Under the pieces are notes generated by a model. That model saw only the letters and a list, made by a program, of their open reading frames with translations, did no database searches and was not told the DNA's origin. A program made the translations under genes and the position numbers. Positions 27,396 to 39,006 of a stretch of DNA of 64,000 bases are shown piece by piece (within the stretch, counting starts at the first letter, position 1; each line of letters opens with the position of its first letter). This DNA is from Alphaproteobacteria bacterium (GTDB lineage: Bacteria > Pseudomonadota > Alphaproteobacteria > TMED109): NCBI GenBank assembly GCA_021296265.1, contig JAGWAT010000002.1, forward strand, positions 72,796 through 136,795, in the 5' to 3' direction.

Positions 27396-27896
27396 TCACT
27401 GTCCGAGCTGGAAGACGTGCCGGCGCAGGAAGTAGCGGATCGCGGCTGGCTTGGGGGGCAGGACGGCCGGATAGTAGGCCGGGTGGGCATGAAACGAGAA
27501 TGCGCCGGTTGACCGCGCGGTGTAGTGCAGGTGCCAGCGGTTGCCGTCGACCACGGCCGTGCGCCACGCCGCCAGCGTCGTGTTGCCAAGCATGGATTCG
27601 AATTGCTCGTGGACGTAGATCTGCTGCTTTTCCACGAACGCCTTGAGGCGGGCCGGCTGCTCGAGCGGATAGCAGCGGGCGGGCAGGCCGAGGATCAACA
27701 GCACGTGGTCCAGGCTGACCGCACGGATCAGGCCACCGCCGTCGTACCCGTTGTCGTCCGTTTCCACGTCGATGGCCTGGTACCCGATGGCCGTGTCGAC
27801 AGCGGCTTCGAAGTCGGCGGCCGTAGGGGCAAGCGCGTCGCCGGCGAAAGTTTCAGGGAGAATGGCGTGGAGAAGGGGGTCGCCAGAAGCTGACAA
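27396..27896 (-). CDS. Conserved-looking hypothetical protein upstream of thyX
   Basis: About 166 residues with a convincing protein-like sequence: [50 protein letters not shown], then [13 protein letters not shown] at the end. I recognise no family. There is no signal peptide or membrane helix. No in-frame ATG is near. The TTG at 27896, with GGAG eight bases upstream, is the best start; a longer frame running to 28166 has shadow-like composition. The ten-base gap to thyX suggests cotranscription. Confidence 0.6.
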   Translation of the reverse strand: MSASGDPLLHAILPETFAGDALAPTAADFEAAVDTAIGYQAIDVETDDNGYDGGGLIRAVSLDHVLLILGLPARCYPLEQPARLKAFVEKQQIYVHEQFESMLGNTTLAAWRTAVVDGNRWHLHYTARSTGAFSFHAHPAYYPAVLPPKPAAIRYFLRRHVFQLGQ

Positions 27897-28337
27897 GGGA
27901 GGTACTCCGTTAGGACCATGGCGACGAGGCCGAGCCCGGATTTCCTGCAGGACGGGCGGCCCGGACCCGCTTGCCGCCCCAAGGTAACCAACTGGGGCGG
28001 TGCGCGCACCCCGGGCAGGACGGCCGATGGCGGGCGCACGCAACCGCCCGTTCCCGGCCGTACCGGGCGGCCTCCGCCGGCGCTGACATCCCTCGTCCAA
28101 GCGCGCGTGGCGGCCGCCGCTGACATCGAAGCACGCGCCGGCTCGCCCGGCCCCGCCGAGGGGCAAGCTGATTGACGGTGTGCCCGATGCGGAAGCCCGG
28201 CGGAGCGGAACCAGGACGGCTGCCGACCCAAGCCGGGAGCGGCGCCGAGGGGGTCATTTCTGCGCAACCTGCCCCGCCTCTGGTATCTTGCCGCCCGTCC
28301 CCTTCCGGCATCGCCCCGGATCCCCACGGAGTCCCGC
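27897..28337. other. Intergenic region before sdhCDAB
   Basis: About 440 bases, very GC-rich, holding divergent promoters for the thyX pair and for sdhC. ORFs on both strands are compositional shadows. A TATCTT at about 28284-28289 could be the sdh -10 box but has no convincing -35. Confidence 0.35.
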
Positions 28338-28724
28338 ATGCCGGACCCCACGCGACGCCCCCTGTCACCGCACCTGTCGGTCTACCGGCCTGAGATCACG
28401 TCGGTTCTATCGATCCTGCACCGTCTCTCCGGGTTGTTCCTGGCCCTCGGGATGGTGGCGCTCGCGGCGTTCCTCGGGGCGGCCGCGGCCGGGCAAGCGG
28501 CGTTTGCGGTCGCCACCTCGGCTCTCGGCAGCCTCATCGGGTGCGCGTTCCTGGTCGCCGTGTCGGTTGCGTTCTTCTACCACCTCGCCAACGGGGTGCG
28601 GCACCTCTGCTGGGACGCCGGATTCGGCTTCGAGATGGCGAACGTCCGGAGGTCCGGCTGGTTCGTGGTCGGCCTCACGGCGGCCCTGACGGTGGTGTTC
28701 TGGCTGGGAGTGGCAGCACAATGA
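28338..28724 (+). CDS. sdhC: Succinate dehydrogenase cytochrome b556 subunit SdhC
   Basis: A 128-residue protein with three membrane helices. [26 protein letters not shown] is the SdhC signature containing quinone-site Ser and Arg. The histidine in [12 protein letters not shown] is the likely heme b ligand. It anchors SdhAB to the inner membrane and is first in sdhCDAB; its stop overlaps the sdhD start (ATGA). Confidence 0.96.
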   Translation: MPDPTRRPLSPHLSVYRPEITSVLSILHRLSGLFLALGMVALAAFLGAAAAGQAAFAVATSALGSLIGCAFLVAVSVAFFYHLANGVRHLCWDAGFGFEMANVRRSGWFVVGLTAALTVVFWLGVAAQ

Positions 28725-29104
28725 GTCTCCGCCCTCCTCTGGCGCGGGCACGCGGGCACGGATCCGCGCACGAAGGGGCGCATCACTGGTGGATGCAGCG
28801 CGTGACGGCGGTGGCGCTGGCGCTTCTGGGCGCCTGGTTCGCATGGTCGGTGCCCTGCCTCGTCGGTGCCGACCACGGCGAGTTCGTCGCCTGGATGGCC
28901 CGACCGGTCAATTCGGTGCTGCTCGTGCTGCTGGTGGGTTCCGGCTTCTACCACGGCTGGCTCGGCATCAGGGTCGTCGTCGAGGACTACGTGCCGGCGC
29001 GCGGGCCACGAACGGTGACGCTCGCCGTCTGCGCGGGGATCGCCTGGCTGGCGGCGGCCGGGGCCGGGCTGGCCGTCCTGCGGGCCGGCTACGGGGGAGT
29101 GTGA
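28721..29104 (+). CDS. sdhD: Succinate dehydrogenase hydrophobic anchor SdhD
   Basis: A 127-residue three-helix anchor. [20 protein letters not shown] opens the first helix; [16 protein letters not shown] carries the heme histidine and the Asp-Tyr pair of the quinone site. The start overlaps the sdhC stop and its stop overlaps the sdhA start, so the operon is translationally coupled. Confidence 0.94.
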   Translation: MSLRPPLARARGHGSAHEGAHHWWMQRVTAVALALLGAWFAWSVPCLVGADHGEFVAWMARPVNSVLLVLLVGSGFYHGWLGIRVVVEDYVPARGPRTVTLAVCAGIAWLAAAGAGLAVLRAGYGGV

Positions 29105-30894
29105 TGGCGGGTAGCTACGACATCGTCGACCACGCCTACGACGTCGTGGTGGTCGGCGCGGGCGGCGCGGGGCTCCGCGCCACGCTCGGGCTTGCCGAGC
29201 GCGGCTTCCGCACGGCCTGCCTGACCAAGGTGTTCCCGACGCGCAGCCACACGGTGGCCGCGCAGGGCGGGATCAGCGCCGCGCTCGGCAACATGGGTAC
29301 GGATGACTGGCGCTGGCACATGTACGACACCGTCAAGGGGTCGGACTGGCTCGGCGATCAGGATGCGATCGCGTACATGTGCCGCGAGGCCACGGACGCC
29401 GTCATCGAACTCGAGCACTACGGCGTGCCCTTCTCCCGGATTCCCGACGGGCGGATCTACCAGCGCGCGTTCGGCGGCATGACGACCGAATTCGGCGACG
29501 GGCCGGCGGCGCAGCGCACGTGTGCCGCGGCGGACCGGACCGGCCATGCGATCCTGCACACGCTGTACCAGCAGTCGCTCCGCCACGCCGCCGAGTTCTT
29601 CATCGAGTTCTTCGTGCTGGACCTCCTGATGGATGCCGACGGCGTCTGCCAGGGGGTGCTGGCCTGGAAGCTGGACGACGGCACGCTGCACCGTTTCCGG
29701 GCGCACACCGTGATCCTGGCCACCGGCGGCTATGGGCGTGTCTACTTCTCCTGCACGTCCGCACACATCTGCACCGGCGACGGCAACGCGATGGTCCTGC
29801 GCGCCGGGCTGCCGCTCCAGGACATGGAATTCGTGCAGTTCCACCCGACCGGAATCTACGGCGCCGGCTGCCTCATCAGCGAGGGCGTGCGCGGCGAAGG
29901 CGGCTACCTCACGAACTCGGAGGGAGAGCGCTTCATGGAGCGCTACGCGACCAGCGCCAAGGATCTGGCCTCGCGGGACGTGGTGAGCCGGTCGATCACG
30001 CTCGAACTCCGTGCGGGCCGCGGCGTCGGGGAACTCCACGATCACGTGCATTTGCACCTGGAACACCTCGATGCGGACGTCATCGCGGAACGGCTGCCGG
30101 GAATCGCGGAATTGGCCCGCATTTTCGGCGGCGTCGACGTCACCCGCGAACCGATTCCCGTGCTCCCGACCTGCCACTACAACATGGGCGGAATCCCCGT
30201 GCTGCACACCGGCGAGACTGTGACGGGGAACGCGGACGACCCGGACGCCGCCGTGCCCGGATTGATGAGCGCCGGCGAAGCGGCGTGCGTCTCGGTCCAC
30301 GGCGCCAACCGACTCGGATCGAACTCGCTGCTGGACCTGGTAATTTTCGGCCGGGCCTGCGCGAACCGGATCGCCGCCACGCAGCAGCCGCACGCCCCCG
30401 GCCGGGCGCCCCTGAAGGATGCCGAGGACGCCATCCTCGCCCGCTTTGACGGCTTTCGCCACGCGGATGGGGGGACGCCGACGGCCGAACTGCGCCTGCA
30501 GATGCAGCGCGCCATGCAGGACCATTGCGCCGTGTTCCGGACCGGCGACAGCCTCACTGAGGGAGTCGACAAGGTCGCCGAGGCGTGGCAACAGCTGGCG
30601 GATGTCAGGGTGACCGACCGCTCGCTGATCTGGAACACTGATCTCGTGGAAACCCTCGAACTGGAAAACCTGCTGCAACAGGCCGCCGTGACCATCGGTT
30701 CGGCCCTGCACCGGACCGAAAGTCGGGGTGCGCACGCCCGCGAGGACTACCCCGACCGCGACGATGAAAGCTGGCTGACCCACACGCTGGCATGGTTCCG
30801 TGACGGCCGCGCCGAATGTGCCGCGCGTCCGGTGCATCTCGAGACGGATTCACCGGACATCGACACCATTCCCCCCAAGCCGCGCGTCTACTAG
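29104..30894 (+). CDS. sdhA: Succinate dehydrogenase flavoprotein subunit SdhA
   Basis: A 596-residue flavoprotein. [19 protein letters not shown] binds [20 protein letters not shown] contains the histidine that carries covalent [26 protein letters not shown] and the active-site arginine region [11 protein letters not shown] / [18 protein letters not shown] are intact. It oxidises succinate to fumarate in the TCA cycle and complex II. Length is standard. Confidence 0.98.
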   Translation: MAGSYDIVDHAYDVVVVGAGGAGLRATLGLAERGFRTACLTKVFPTRSHTVAAQGGISAALGNMGTDDWRWHMYDTVKGSDWLGDQDAIAYMCREATDAVIELEHYGVPFSRIPDGRIYQRAFGGMTTEFGDGPAAQRTCAAADRTGHAILHTLYQQSLRHAAEFFIEFFVLDLLMDADGVCQGVLAWKLDDGTLHRFRAHTVILATGGYGRVYFSCTSAHICTGDGNAMVLRAGLPLQDMEFVQFHPTGIYGAGCLISEGVRGEGGYLTNSEGERFMERYATSAKDLASRDVVSRSITLELRAGRGVGELHDHVHLHLEHLDADVIAERLPGIAELARIFGGVDVTREPIPVLPTCHYNMGGIPVLHTGETVTGNADDPDAAVPGLMSAGEAACVSVHGANRLGSNSLLDLVIFGRACANRIAATQQPHAPGRAPLKDAEDAILARFDGFRHADGGTPTAELRLQMQRAMQDHCAVFRTGDSLTEGVDKVAEAWQQLADVRVTDRSLIWNTDLVETLELENLLQQAAVTIGSALHRTESRGAHAREDYPDRDDESWLTHTLAWFRDGRAECAARPVHLETDSPDIDTIPPKPRVY

Positions 30895-30910
30895 CGAGGA
30901 AGAGGCAACG

Positions 30911-31687
30911 ATGGTGGCGTTCAGACTTCCCAGAGGTTCCCAGGTACGGCCCGGACGGCGAGTCCCGGCGCCGGACGGCGCCCGCAATGTGCGTGAATTC
31001 CGAGTGTACCGCTATTCCCCTGACAGCGGCGAATCGCCGCAGCTCGATTCCTTCGAGGTCGACCTGGACCAGAGCGGGCCGATGGTGCTGGACGCCCTGA
31101 TCGAGATCAAGAATTCCCTCGACTCAACCCTCGCCTTCCGCCGGTCCTGCCGCGAGGGGGTGTGCGGTTCCTGCGCCATGAACATCGACGGAACCAACAC
31201 GCTGGCCTGCACGAAGGCGATTGACGACGTCCGGGGTCCGATCAAGGTCTATCCGCTGCCGCACATGCCGGTGATCAAGGACCTGGTTCCCGATCTGACC
31301 GACGCCTACGCGCAGTACGCGCTCGTCGAGCCATGGATGAAGACCGAATCGCCGCCGCCGGCCAGGGAACGTCTTCAGTCCGAGGAAGACCGTCGCAAGC
31401 TCGACGGGCTGTACGAATGCATCCTGTGCTTCTGCTGCAGCACCAGTTGCCCGAGCTACTGGTGGAACGGGGACCGCTACCTCGGTCCGGCCACGCTCCT
31501 GCAGGCGGCGCGCTGGCTGCAGGACAGTCGTGACGAGGCGGCGGGTGAGCGGCTCGACGCGCTTGAAGATCCGTTTCGGCTGTACCGCTGCCACACGATC
31601 ATGAACTGCACCAAGACCTGCCCGAAGGGTCTGAACCCGGCCCGCGCCATCAGCGACATCAAACGCCGTATCCAGCAACGGCGCTGA
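30911..31687 (+). CDS. sdhB: Succinate dehydrogenase iron-sulfur subunit SdhB
   Basis: A 258-residue protein. The N-terminal ferredoxin domain has [21 protein letters not shown] for [2Fe-2S]. The C-terminal helical domain has [16 protein letters not shown] and [17 protein letters not shown] for the [4Fe-4S] and [3Fe-4S] clusters. It wires SdhA to the membrane quinone site. The ATG is preceded by GAGGAAGAGG, 17 bases after the sdhA stop. Confidence 0.97.
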   Translation: MVAFRLPRGSQVRPGRRVPAPDGARNVREFRVYRYSPDSGESPQLDSFEVDLDQSGPMVLDALIEIKNSLDSTLAFRRSCREGVCGSCAMNIDGTNTLACTKAIDDVRGPIKVYPLPHMPVIKDLVPDLTDAYAQYALVEPWMKTESPPPARERLQSEEDRRKLDGLYECILCFCCSTSCPSYWWNGDRYLGPATLLQAARWLQDSRDEAAGERLDALEDPFRLYRCHTIMNCTKTCPKGLNPARAISDIKRRIQQRR

Positions 31688-31694
31688 CGCGCCG

Positions 31695-32633
31695 GTGCTG
31701 TTCCTGCATCTGGGGGCCGTGGTCGTCGGCATCGGCCTGCTGGTCGGCGGCGGCGAACTGCTGGTGCGCGCTTCCGTCGCCACCGCCACGCGTCTCCGGG
31801 TCGCCCCTTTCGTGATCGGCGCGAGCGTCGTCGCGTTCGGCACCTCGTTCCCCGAGCTGGTCGTGGCGGTACGGGCGTCGATCGGCAACCACGCGGGCAT
31901 CATCCTGGGGAATGTCGCCGGCTCGAACATCGCCAATGTCCTGCTGGCCGTGGGAGTCGCCGCCGCGTGCAGGCCGCTTGCCGGCGCCCGCGGCCTGCGC
32001 CTAGATGCGCTCGTCATGCTGTTCGCCACGGCGGGCTTTGTGGGACTGGCACTCTGGGTTGACGTGCTGACCCGGCTTGGGGGCCTCGCGCTGGTCGTGG
32101 CGCTGGCAGCCACGACGACGCTCTCCATCCGCCGCGCCGGCGCCGACGTGGCGCAGGCGGCGGGCGAGCCGGCGACGCAGTCGCTCGCCTGGAGCGCAGT
32201 CGTGATCATGGTGAGCCTCACCATGGTGGCAGGTGGCGCGGAAGCGCTGGTGGCCGGCGCAAGCGGACTCGCGCGCGCGTTCGGCGTGGCCGAGGCAGTA
32301 ATCGGGCTGTCCATCGTCGCGATTGGCACGTCGCTGCCCGAGGTCACGGTAACCGCTCTGGCGGCCCTCCGCCGGCAGGGTGGACTGGCACTGGGCGGCA
32401 TTCTCGGCAGCAACATGTTCAACCTGCTGGGCGTCACGGGCGCCGCTGCCCTCGCGCATCCGCTCGCCATGCATGGAGTCCTCACGCCGCTGGACCTGAC
32501 GGTCCTGGTGGGCACAACCCTGTTCCTGGCAGGGTTCCTGACCCTCGGACGCTCGCTGCACCGCAGCGTCGGCGCGGGCCTGGTGCTCCTGCAGGTCCTG
32601 TATCTCGGCGCGTTATACGCCGGCAGCTACTGA
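31695..32633 (+). CDS. Calcium/sodium antiporter of the YrbG/CaxA type
   Basis: A 312-residue protein with about ten membrane helices and two inverted copies of the NCX alpha-repeat. The first is VIGASVVAFGTSFPELVVAVRAS with GNVAGSNIANVLLAVG; the second is VIGLSIVAIGTSLPEVTVTALAA with GGILGSNMFNLLGV. The paired GTS-PE and GSN motifs coordinate the cations. It probably exchanges Ca2+ for Na+ or H+. The start is GTG, eight bases after sdhB; it may ride on the sdh transcript. Confidence 0.93.
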   Translation: MLFLHLGAVVVGIGLLVGGGELLVRASVATATRLRVAPFVIGASVVAFGTSFPELVVAVRASIGNHAGIILGNVAGSNIANVLLAVGVAAACRPLAGARGLRLDALVMLFATAGFVGLALWVDVLTRLGGLALVVALAATTTLSIRRAGADVAQAAGEPATQSLAWSAVVIMVSLTMVAGGAEALVAGASGLARAFGVAEAVIGLSIVAIGTSLPEVTVTALAALRRQGGLALGGILGSNMFNLLGVTGAAALAHPLAMHGVLTPLDLTVLVGTTLFLAGFLTLGRSLHRSVGAGLVLLQVLYLGALYAGSY

Positions 32634-32639
32634 TACAAT
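32631..32639 (+). promoter_or_regulatory. Extended -10 promoter candidate for the TRAP/mmsA pair
   Basis: TGATACAAT, an extended -10 element, sits about 46 bases before the TRAP binding-protein ATG. The -35 region is poor (CGTTAT). Confidence 0.35.
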
Positions 32640-32684
32640 CGAACGCCTTGCTGCGTTATCGACGTGCCGAATTAGGAGTGCGTG

Positions 32685-33793
32685 ATGGATCGAGGAAAGC
32701 TGGCCGTACTGGTCGTATTGGTGGTCGGGATCGTCATTGGACTTGCGGTGCGCCCGGCATTGTTCGGCGAGTCGGAAATGACCGCGGGTACCTCCACTAC
32801 CACGTCCGAAGCCACGGACACTCCGGTGACGGTCCGATGGAAGATGGCGAGCGCGTACGCCGGTACCACGCCGATTATCGGCCCTTCGATGAAGGAGATG
32901 CTGGAGCGCATCCGCACTGCGTCAGATGGAAGTGTCGATATCCGTTTCTTCGAACCGGGCGCCCTCGTGCCACCCCTCGAGATCTTCGACGCCGTCGCCT
33001 CGGGTGGCGTGGATGCCGGCTGGGCGACGCCCGGCTTCTGGGCCGGCAAGGTGCCCGCGCTGCAACTCTTCGCGTCGATTCCCTTCGGCCCCGCGGCACC
33101 CGAGTACATGGCGTGGATGTACTTCGGCGGCGGCCAGGAACTGCTCGACGAGCTGTACCTCAAGCACAACATCAAGAGCACGCTCTGCATGATCCTGCCG
33201 CCCGAGGCCTCCGGATGGTTCCGGCAGGAAATCCGCACGCTCGATGACCTCCGGGGCCTGAAAATGCGGTTCTTCGCGTTGGGCGCCAAGGTCATGGAGA
33301 AGGTCGGGGTGTCGACCCAGCTGCTCGCCGGCGGCGACATCTACCCGGCACTGGAGCTGGGGACGATCGACGCCACCGAGTTCTCCAGCCCCGCCATCGA
33401 CCGTAATTTCGGTTTTGAACAGATCGCGAAGTTCTACTACTTCCCCGGCTGGCATCAGCAGTCGACCTGGGCTGACGTGATGTACAACCTGGACGGCTGG
33501 AACGAACTCTCGCTCAGCCAGCAGAGCCTGTTGACGATGGCGTGCGGCGACCTGGTGCAGCGCGGCCTCGCCCAGGGCGAGGCGATGCAGGTGCCCGCGC
33601 TCGAGTACTTCGAGGGTCAGGGCGTCCAGCTGAAGCGCTGGAATGACGAGTTCCTGAACGCCTACAAGACGGCGTGGGAGGAGGTCGCCATCGAGGAGGC
33701 GGAGAAAGACGCCGACTTCGCCAAGGCGCTGGCTTCGCTGACCGAGTTCCGGGAACGTTTCTCGGTCTGGCGCGACCTCGGATACCTCGACTG

Positions 33794-33794
<1 letters not shown>
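32685..33794 (+). CDS. TRAP transporter substrate-binding protein, DctP family
   Basis: A 369-residue protein with an N-terminal hydrophobic segment (about residues 5-24) that may be a signal or an anchor. The DctP fold follows: VTVRWKMASAYAGTT, the PPLEIFDAVASGGVDAGWATPGFWAGK stretch, and LRGLKMRFFALGAKVMEKVG with the carboxylate-binding Arg. It resembles TRAP proteins for 2-oxo or other short organic acids. The membrane subunits DctQ and DctM are absent from the window. I prefer the ATG at 32685 over the adjacent GTG because TAGGAG is six bases away. Its stop overlaps the mmsA start (TGATG). Confidence 0.9.
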
Positions 33795-35290
<1,496 letters not shown>

Positions 35291-35445
35291 CCAGGCGGGC
35301 TGATCCGTCTGCGGGCACGGTCGTTCCATCGCCCGGAGGTGCGCCCATGCGCAGCGGGTGCGCCCGCCGCGGCCGGCGAGATTGACGATCCGCGAGCGGG
35401 CCATACAACATGGGCGCGGCGGCATCCAACCGGGGACATGGGACC

Positions 35446-35949
35446 ATGATCAGGCAGCTTCATCACAACGCCTACCGCTGTCGCGACTCGGAGGAGACTC
35501 GGGTCTTCTACGAGGACTTCCTGGGCCTCCCATTGGCCGAGGCTCTAGCCATCGAGACCACCAAGACAGGCCGCCGGGCGCAGGTGCTGCACACCTTCTA
35601 CCGGCTCGACGACGGCTCCTTCCTTGCGTTCTTCGAAGCACCGGAAGAGTCGTTCGAATTCAAGAGACAGCGCGACTTTGACCTCCACATCGCGCTCGAG
35701 GTCTCGCCCGAAGACCTGCAGACGATGCTCGCCAAGGGCAGGAAGGCGGGAATCGAGACCCGGGGACCGTCCGATCACGGCATCGTGGAGTCGATCTACT
35801 TCCGCGACCCGAACGGTTACGTCATCGAACTCTGCGCGAAACGCTCCGGGCACGACGACCTGCTGGACCCGATCCAGAACGGGGCACGGGACAAGCTCGA
35901 CGCTTGGCAGCGGGCCAAGGCATCGCCGCCAATCCCGGTCGAGGCTTAA
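35446..35949 (+). CDS. VOC (glyoxalase/dioxygenase) family protein
   Basis: A 167-residue protein with a single vicinal-oxygen-chelate module. It starts IRQLHHNAYRCRDSEETRVFYEDFLGL (metal His) and has TFYRLDDGSFLAFFEAPEE, DLHIALEV and VESIYFRDPNGYVIELCA (Glu ligand). Members include glyoxalase I, extradiol dioxygenases and fosfomycin-type enzymes. Substrate is unknown. It stands alone between mmsA and a truncated TRAP gene. Confidence 0.88.
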   Translation: MIRQLHHNAYRCRDSEETRVFYEDFLGLPLAEALAIETTKTGRRAQVLHTFYRLDDGSFLAFFEAPEESFEFKRQRDFDLHIALEVSPEDLQTMLAKGRKAGIETRGPSDHGIVESIYFRDPNGYVIELCAKRSGHDDLLDPIQNGARDKLDAWQRAKASPPIPVEA

Positions 35950-36195
35950 GGGTCCGCGGACCGCCGCGCTCAGACACCGCACAGGCTGCAAGTCGCTGAC
36001 GGGGCTGGGATTTCGGAGATCCGCGGACGCGCCGGAGGGCTGCGATTCTCGAGGCCCCGCGGCGCGGTCATGTCACACACCAGCACCTGAGATTCGCCCC
36101 GGTTCTAGAATCACTCGCAGGTTGACACGCGCTATCGATCGACGGATCGTTTGCTGCGAAAGTGGTACGGGGATTCGTTGACGGGAGGTCTGGCC

Positions 36196-36765
36196 ATGCG
36201 ATGGTCGATCGGGGTTACCACGTTCTTAATGCTCTCCGTCGGCGCTGCCATGGCAGCGGAACGATGGGATCTCCCGATGGCGTACGCGGATTCGAACTAT
36301 CACACGCAGAACGGCAAGCGGTTCGCCGAGGCCGTCGGCGTAAGCACCGGAGGCGAACTCGAAATCGTTGTCCATGGCGGCGGCTCACTCTTCAAGGGAA
36401 ACGAGATCAAGCGGGCGGTGCGGACCGGCCAGGTGCCCATCGGCGAACGCCTGCTGAGCGCTCGCCAGAACGAGAACCCGCTGTTCGGATTTGATTCGGT
36501 GCCATTCCTGGCCTCCTCGTTCGAGGCATTTGATCGGCTGTGGAGAGCTGCCAGGGACAGGCTCACGGAGGTTCTTGCCGAACAGAACCTGATCCTGCTC
36601 TACGCAGTGCCGTGGCCGCCGCAGGGTCTCTATTTCAACCGGGAAATTATCGGCATTCCGGACATGGCCGGGATCAAGTTCCGCACGTACAACGCCGCGA
36701 CGGCGAAGCTGGCCGAACTGGCGGGCATGGTGCCGGACACCACTCGCCAAAGCCCGGGCGGGTAA
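36196..36765 (+). pseudogene. TRAP transporter substrate-binding protein, 3'-truncated
   Basis: A 189-residue ORF with a good ribosome site (GGGAGG) and a clear signal peptide (MRWSIGVTTFLMLSVGAAMA). The first half of a DctP-type binding protein follows, ending in GIKFRTYNAATAKLAELAGMVP where the ligand-binding Arg region begins. Intact relatives run to about 320-340 residues. Here the frame breaks into DTTRQSPGG and stops, and I find no matching C-terminal half in the following 100 bases or in the antisense SDR gene. It is therefore a decayed or deleted gene; a functional short product is unlikely. Confidence 0.7.
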
Positions 36766-36866
36766 CAAGTCGGCGACCCGGTCGGCGCCGAGCGCCCCCC
36801 GGTGCCCCGCGACCACTGCTCCCTCCGATCGATCGTCCGGCCCGAACGGCCGGGTGCGGCGTCCCT

Positions 36867-37649
36867 TCAGAAGGTTCCGCCGCGAGCCGCGCGGCCGCCA
36901 TCGACGGTGACGATGATCCCGCTCAGATAGCTCGCGCGTTCGGATGCAAGGAAGACCACGACGTTCGCGACCTCCTCGACGGAAGCAGCCCGCCCGAGCG
37001 GCCACCTCGAGAGGAATTCCCGCCACCGCTTGCGGTCACCGAGCTCGGTCTCGGCCTTGCTGGCGAGCAGGGAGCGGATGCGGTCGGTCTCGACGGCGCC
37101 CGGGTTGACGCCGAGAATGCGGACGCCCTGATCGATGCTGGTGCTGCCGATCCCTCGCGTGAACGCCATCAGGGAGGCGTTACCGGCGGTCCCGGCGATG
37201 TAGGTCGCGTCATAGCATTCGCCGGCGAGGCCGATCACGTTGACAATCGTGCCGCCGCCGCGCGCACGCATGCGAGCGAAGTACTGGCGGGTGATGTTGA
37301 TGTAGCCGAACACCTTCAGATCCCACGCCTCGCGCCACCTCGACTCGTCAACCTGGTCGACCGTGCCGCCGGGAATCGCGCCGGCATTGTTCACCAGGAT
37401 GTCGACATCACCGCAGCGCTCGGCCAGTTCTTCAGCCGATCCGCGGACGGCGAGATCGATGGAATGCACCTGCACGTCCACCTGGTGGGCCGCACGGATC
37501 GCCTGGCACCGCGTTTCCAGCAGATCCGCGCTGCGCGCGGCCAGGTGCAGGCTGGCGCCCTCGGCGGCAAACAGTTCGGCACACCCGAGCCCAATTCCCT
37601 TGGACGATCCGGTGACCAGCACCGTCTTGCCTCGCAGTCCCAAATCCAT
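36867..37649 (-). CDS. SDR family oxidoreductase with atypical active site
   Basis: A 260-residue classical SDR fold with TGSSKGIG and NNAG intact and the expected C-terminal SGIIVTVDGG. At the active site the usual catalytic Ser is replaced in VIGLAG. The Tyr-x3-Lys lysine is also missing: the sequence reads TYIAGTAGNASL. As I recall, a subgroup of alphaproteobacterial SDRs shares this YIAG-(S/T)-AGNA form, so this is probably a divergent functional subfamily and not decay. Substrate and even dehydrogenase activity are open. It runs antisense towards the truncated TRAP gene. Confidence 0.85.
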   Translation of the reverse strand: MDLGLRGKTVLVTGSSKGIGLGCAELFAAEGASLHLAARSADLLETRCQAIRAAHQVDVQVHSIDLAVRGSAEELAERCGDVDILVNNAGAIPGGTVDQVDESRWREAWDLKVFGYINITRQYFARMRARGGGTIVNVIGLAGECYDATYIAGTAGNASLMAFTRGIGSTSIDQGVRILGVNPGAVETDRIRSLLASKAETELGDRKRWREFLSRWPLGRAASVEEVANVVVFLASERASYLSGIIVTVDGGRAARGGTF

Positions 37650-37741
37650 GGAGCGTGTCCCCAGCGTGCGAAGCCCTTACCTATAGGGGACAGGCCCGCT
37701 CGGCGGTAGGCCCGCCGGTGCTCCCGCCCGGAGCGGGCCTC

Positions 37742-38785
37742 CTATCCGTGTCGTCGATCAGCCCCGGCGTGGGAAGCTGGTCTGCCGCACGGGCGCCGGG
37801 CGCGGCGCAGTGTCGTGGACGGCGATTCTCCGAAGCGGCGCGCGTATTCCCTGCTGAAGCGCCCGAGGTGTTCGAAGCCGCACTCGAGGGCGATGTCGGT
37901 CACCGAATCGCCCGGCGCGGACGCCAGCAGCTGCGCCCGCGCGTCGTCGAGCCGCACCGCACGCAGGAACGCCATCGGCGAGGTGCGGCGATAGCTGCGG
38001 AATGCGCGGAACAGCGAACGGCCACTGATGCCCGAGTGACGGACCAGGTCGTCGATCGACAGGGGTTCCGAGGCATGGGCGCGGATGTAGTCCTCGACTT
38101 CCCGCAGCTGTCGAGGTGCGACATCCGGCGGCCTGGCTTCGAATTGCCGCGAGTAGTTGTGCGGCTGTCCGACAAGCAGGGCCGTCATCAGCGTGTCTTC
38201 CACGTTGGTGACCAGTACCGGATGGTCGCCCAGCGAGCTGCCGGCCTCGAGATCGTCCAGCAGGAACCGCAGTACTCGCCGGTAGCGACCCCCGAACTGC
38301 GGACCGAACCGGGGATCAAACGTCAGCGGCGCCGTCAGCGGCGCGCCGGTCAGGACCTGCAGGTGCCGTTCCAGGGCGTGGCGGCGGATTTTCACGATCA
38401 GTCCGCAGGAGCTGGGTCCGTAGTGGATCGACAGCGGTCGCGTGGGCGAGGTGACCATGCCCTGGCGGGGGGTCACGACACAGAGTTCATTGCCGTTGAC
38501 ATACCGGATCGTGCCAGAGGCTGCGAGCTGGACGAGGTAGAAAATCTCGGTTTCGCCCAGGTCGTACCCGATCTCGGCATCAAAGGAGAGGGCGCCGACG
38601 GAAATCCGCGCCAGCGGAGCTTCGCAGAGCCGAAAGCGGAGGCTGGCCGTCCGATCCGGAAACCGGATCTCGTGGCCGCAGTAGGTGCTGGAGATGAATG
38701 AAGCCGCTTCATCGGCGCGGCGAGTCGCTGCGATCTTGTAGCGCGATAGCGGTCGAACTGGTCGAGCTGTCGTCGTCGAACCCAT
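37742..38785 (-). CDS. AraC family transcriptional regulator
   Basis: A 347-residue regulator. The N-terminal sensing domain (about residues 30-210) resembles AraC_binding_2. The C-terminal double helix-turn-helix includes LSIDDLVRHSGISGRSLFRAFRSYRRTSPMAFLRAVRLDDARAQLL and SVTDIALECGFEHLGRFSREYARRFGESPS. The ATG at 38785 is supported by GGGGA seven bases upstream; an ATG at 38806 is possible. It is divergent from the molybdenum hydroxylase and amidase genes and likely controls them. Confidence 0.92.
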   Translation of the reverse strand: MGSTTTARPVRPLSRYKIAATRRADEAASFISSTYCGHEIRFPDRTASLRFRLCEAPLARISVGALSFDAEIGYDLGETEIFYLVQLAASGTIRYVNGNELCVVTPRQGMVTSPTRPLSIHYGPSSCGLIVKIRRHALERHLQVLTGAPLTAPLTFDPRFGPQFGGRYRRVLRFLLDDLEAGSSLGDHPVLVTNVEDTLMTALLVGQPHNYSRQFEARPPDVAPRQLREVEDYIRAHASEPLSIDDLVRHSGISGRSLFRAFRSYRRTSPMAFLRAVRLDDARAQLLASAPGDSVTDIALECGFEHLGRFSREYARRFGESPSTTLRRARRPCGRPASHAGADRRHG

Positions 38786-39006
38786 GGCCGTTTCCCCGTT
38801 CAGCATATGAAGCGTGATGCAGACCGACAAGCAGCCGCTCGGAATCGACGGTCGTCCCGTCGCGTGGCGGAATTCGGATACCACTGGCGCGATCCGGATT
38901 GCGCGCAGCTTCGGCCTTGGATTTGGTTGGATCGGGCATGTCACGCGTACTGCTGCGCTGTGCGCAGCCGGGCGCGCCGAATGAACCTTGAGGAGGAGAT
39001 TTGCCG

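Noticed and set aside
29089..30837. 582-codon minus-strand ORF opposite sdhA
   Set aside because: Antisense to a complete SdhA with all active-site motifs; no independent signal.
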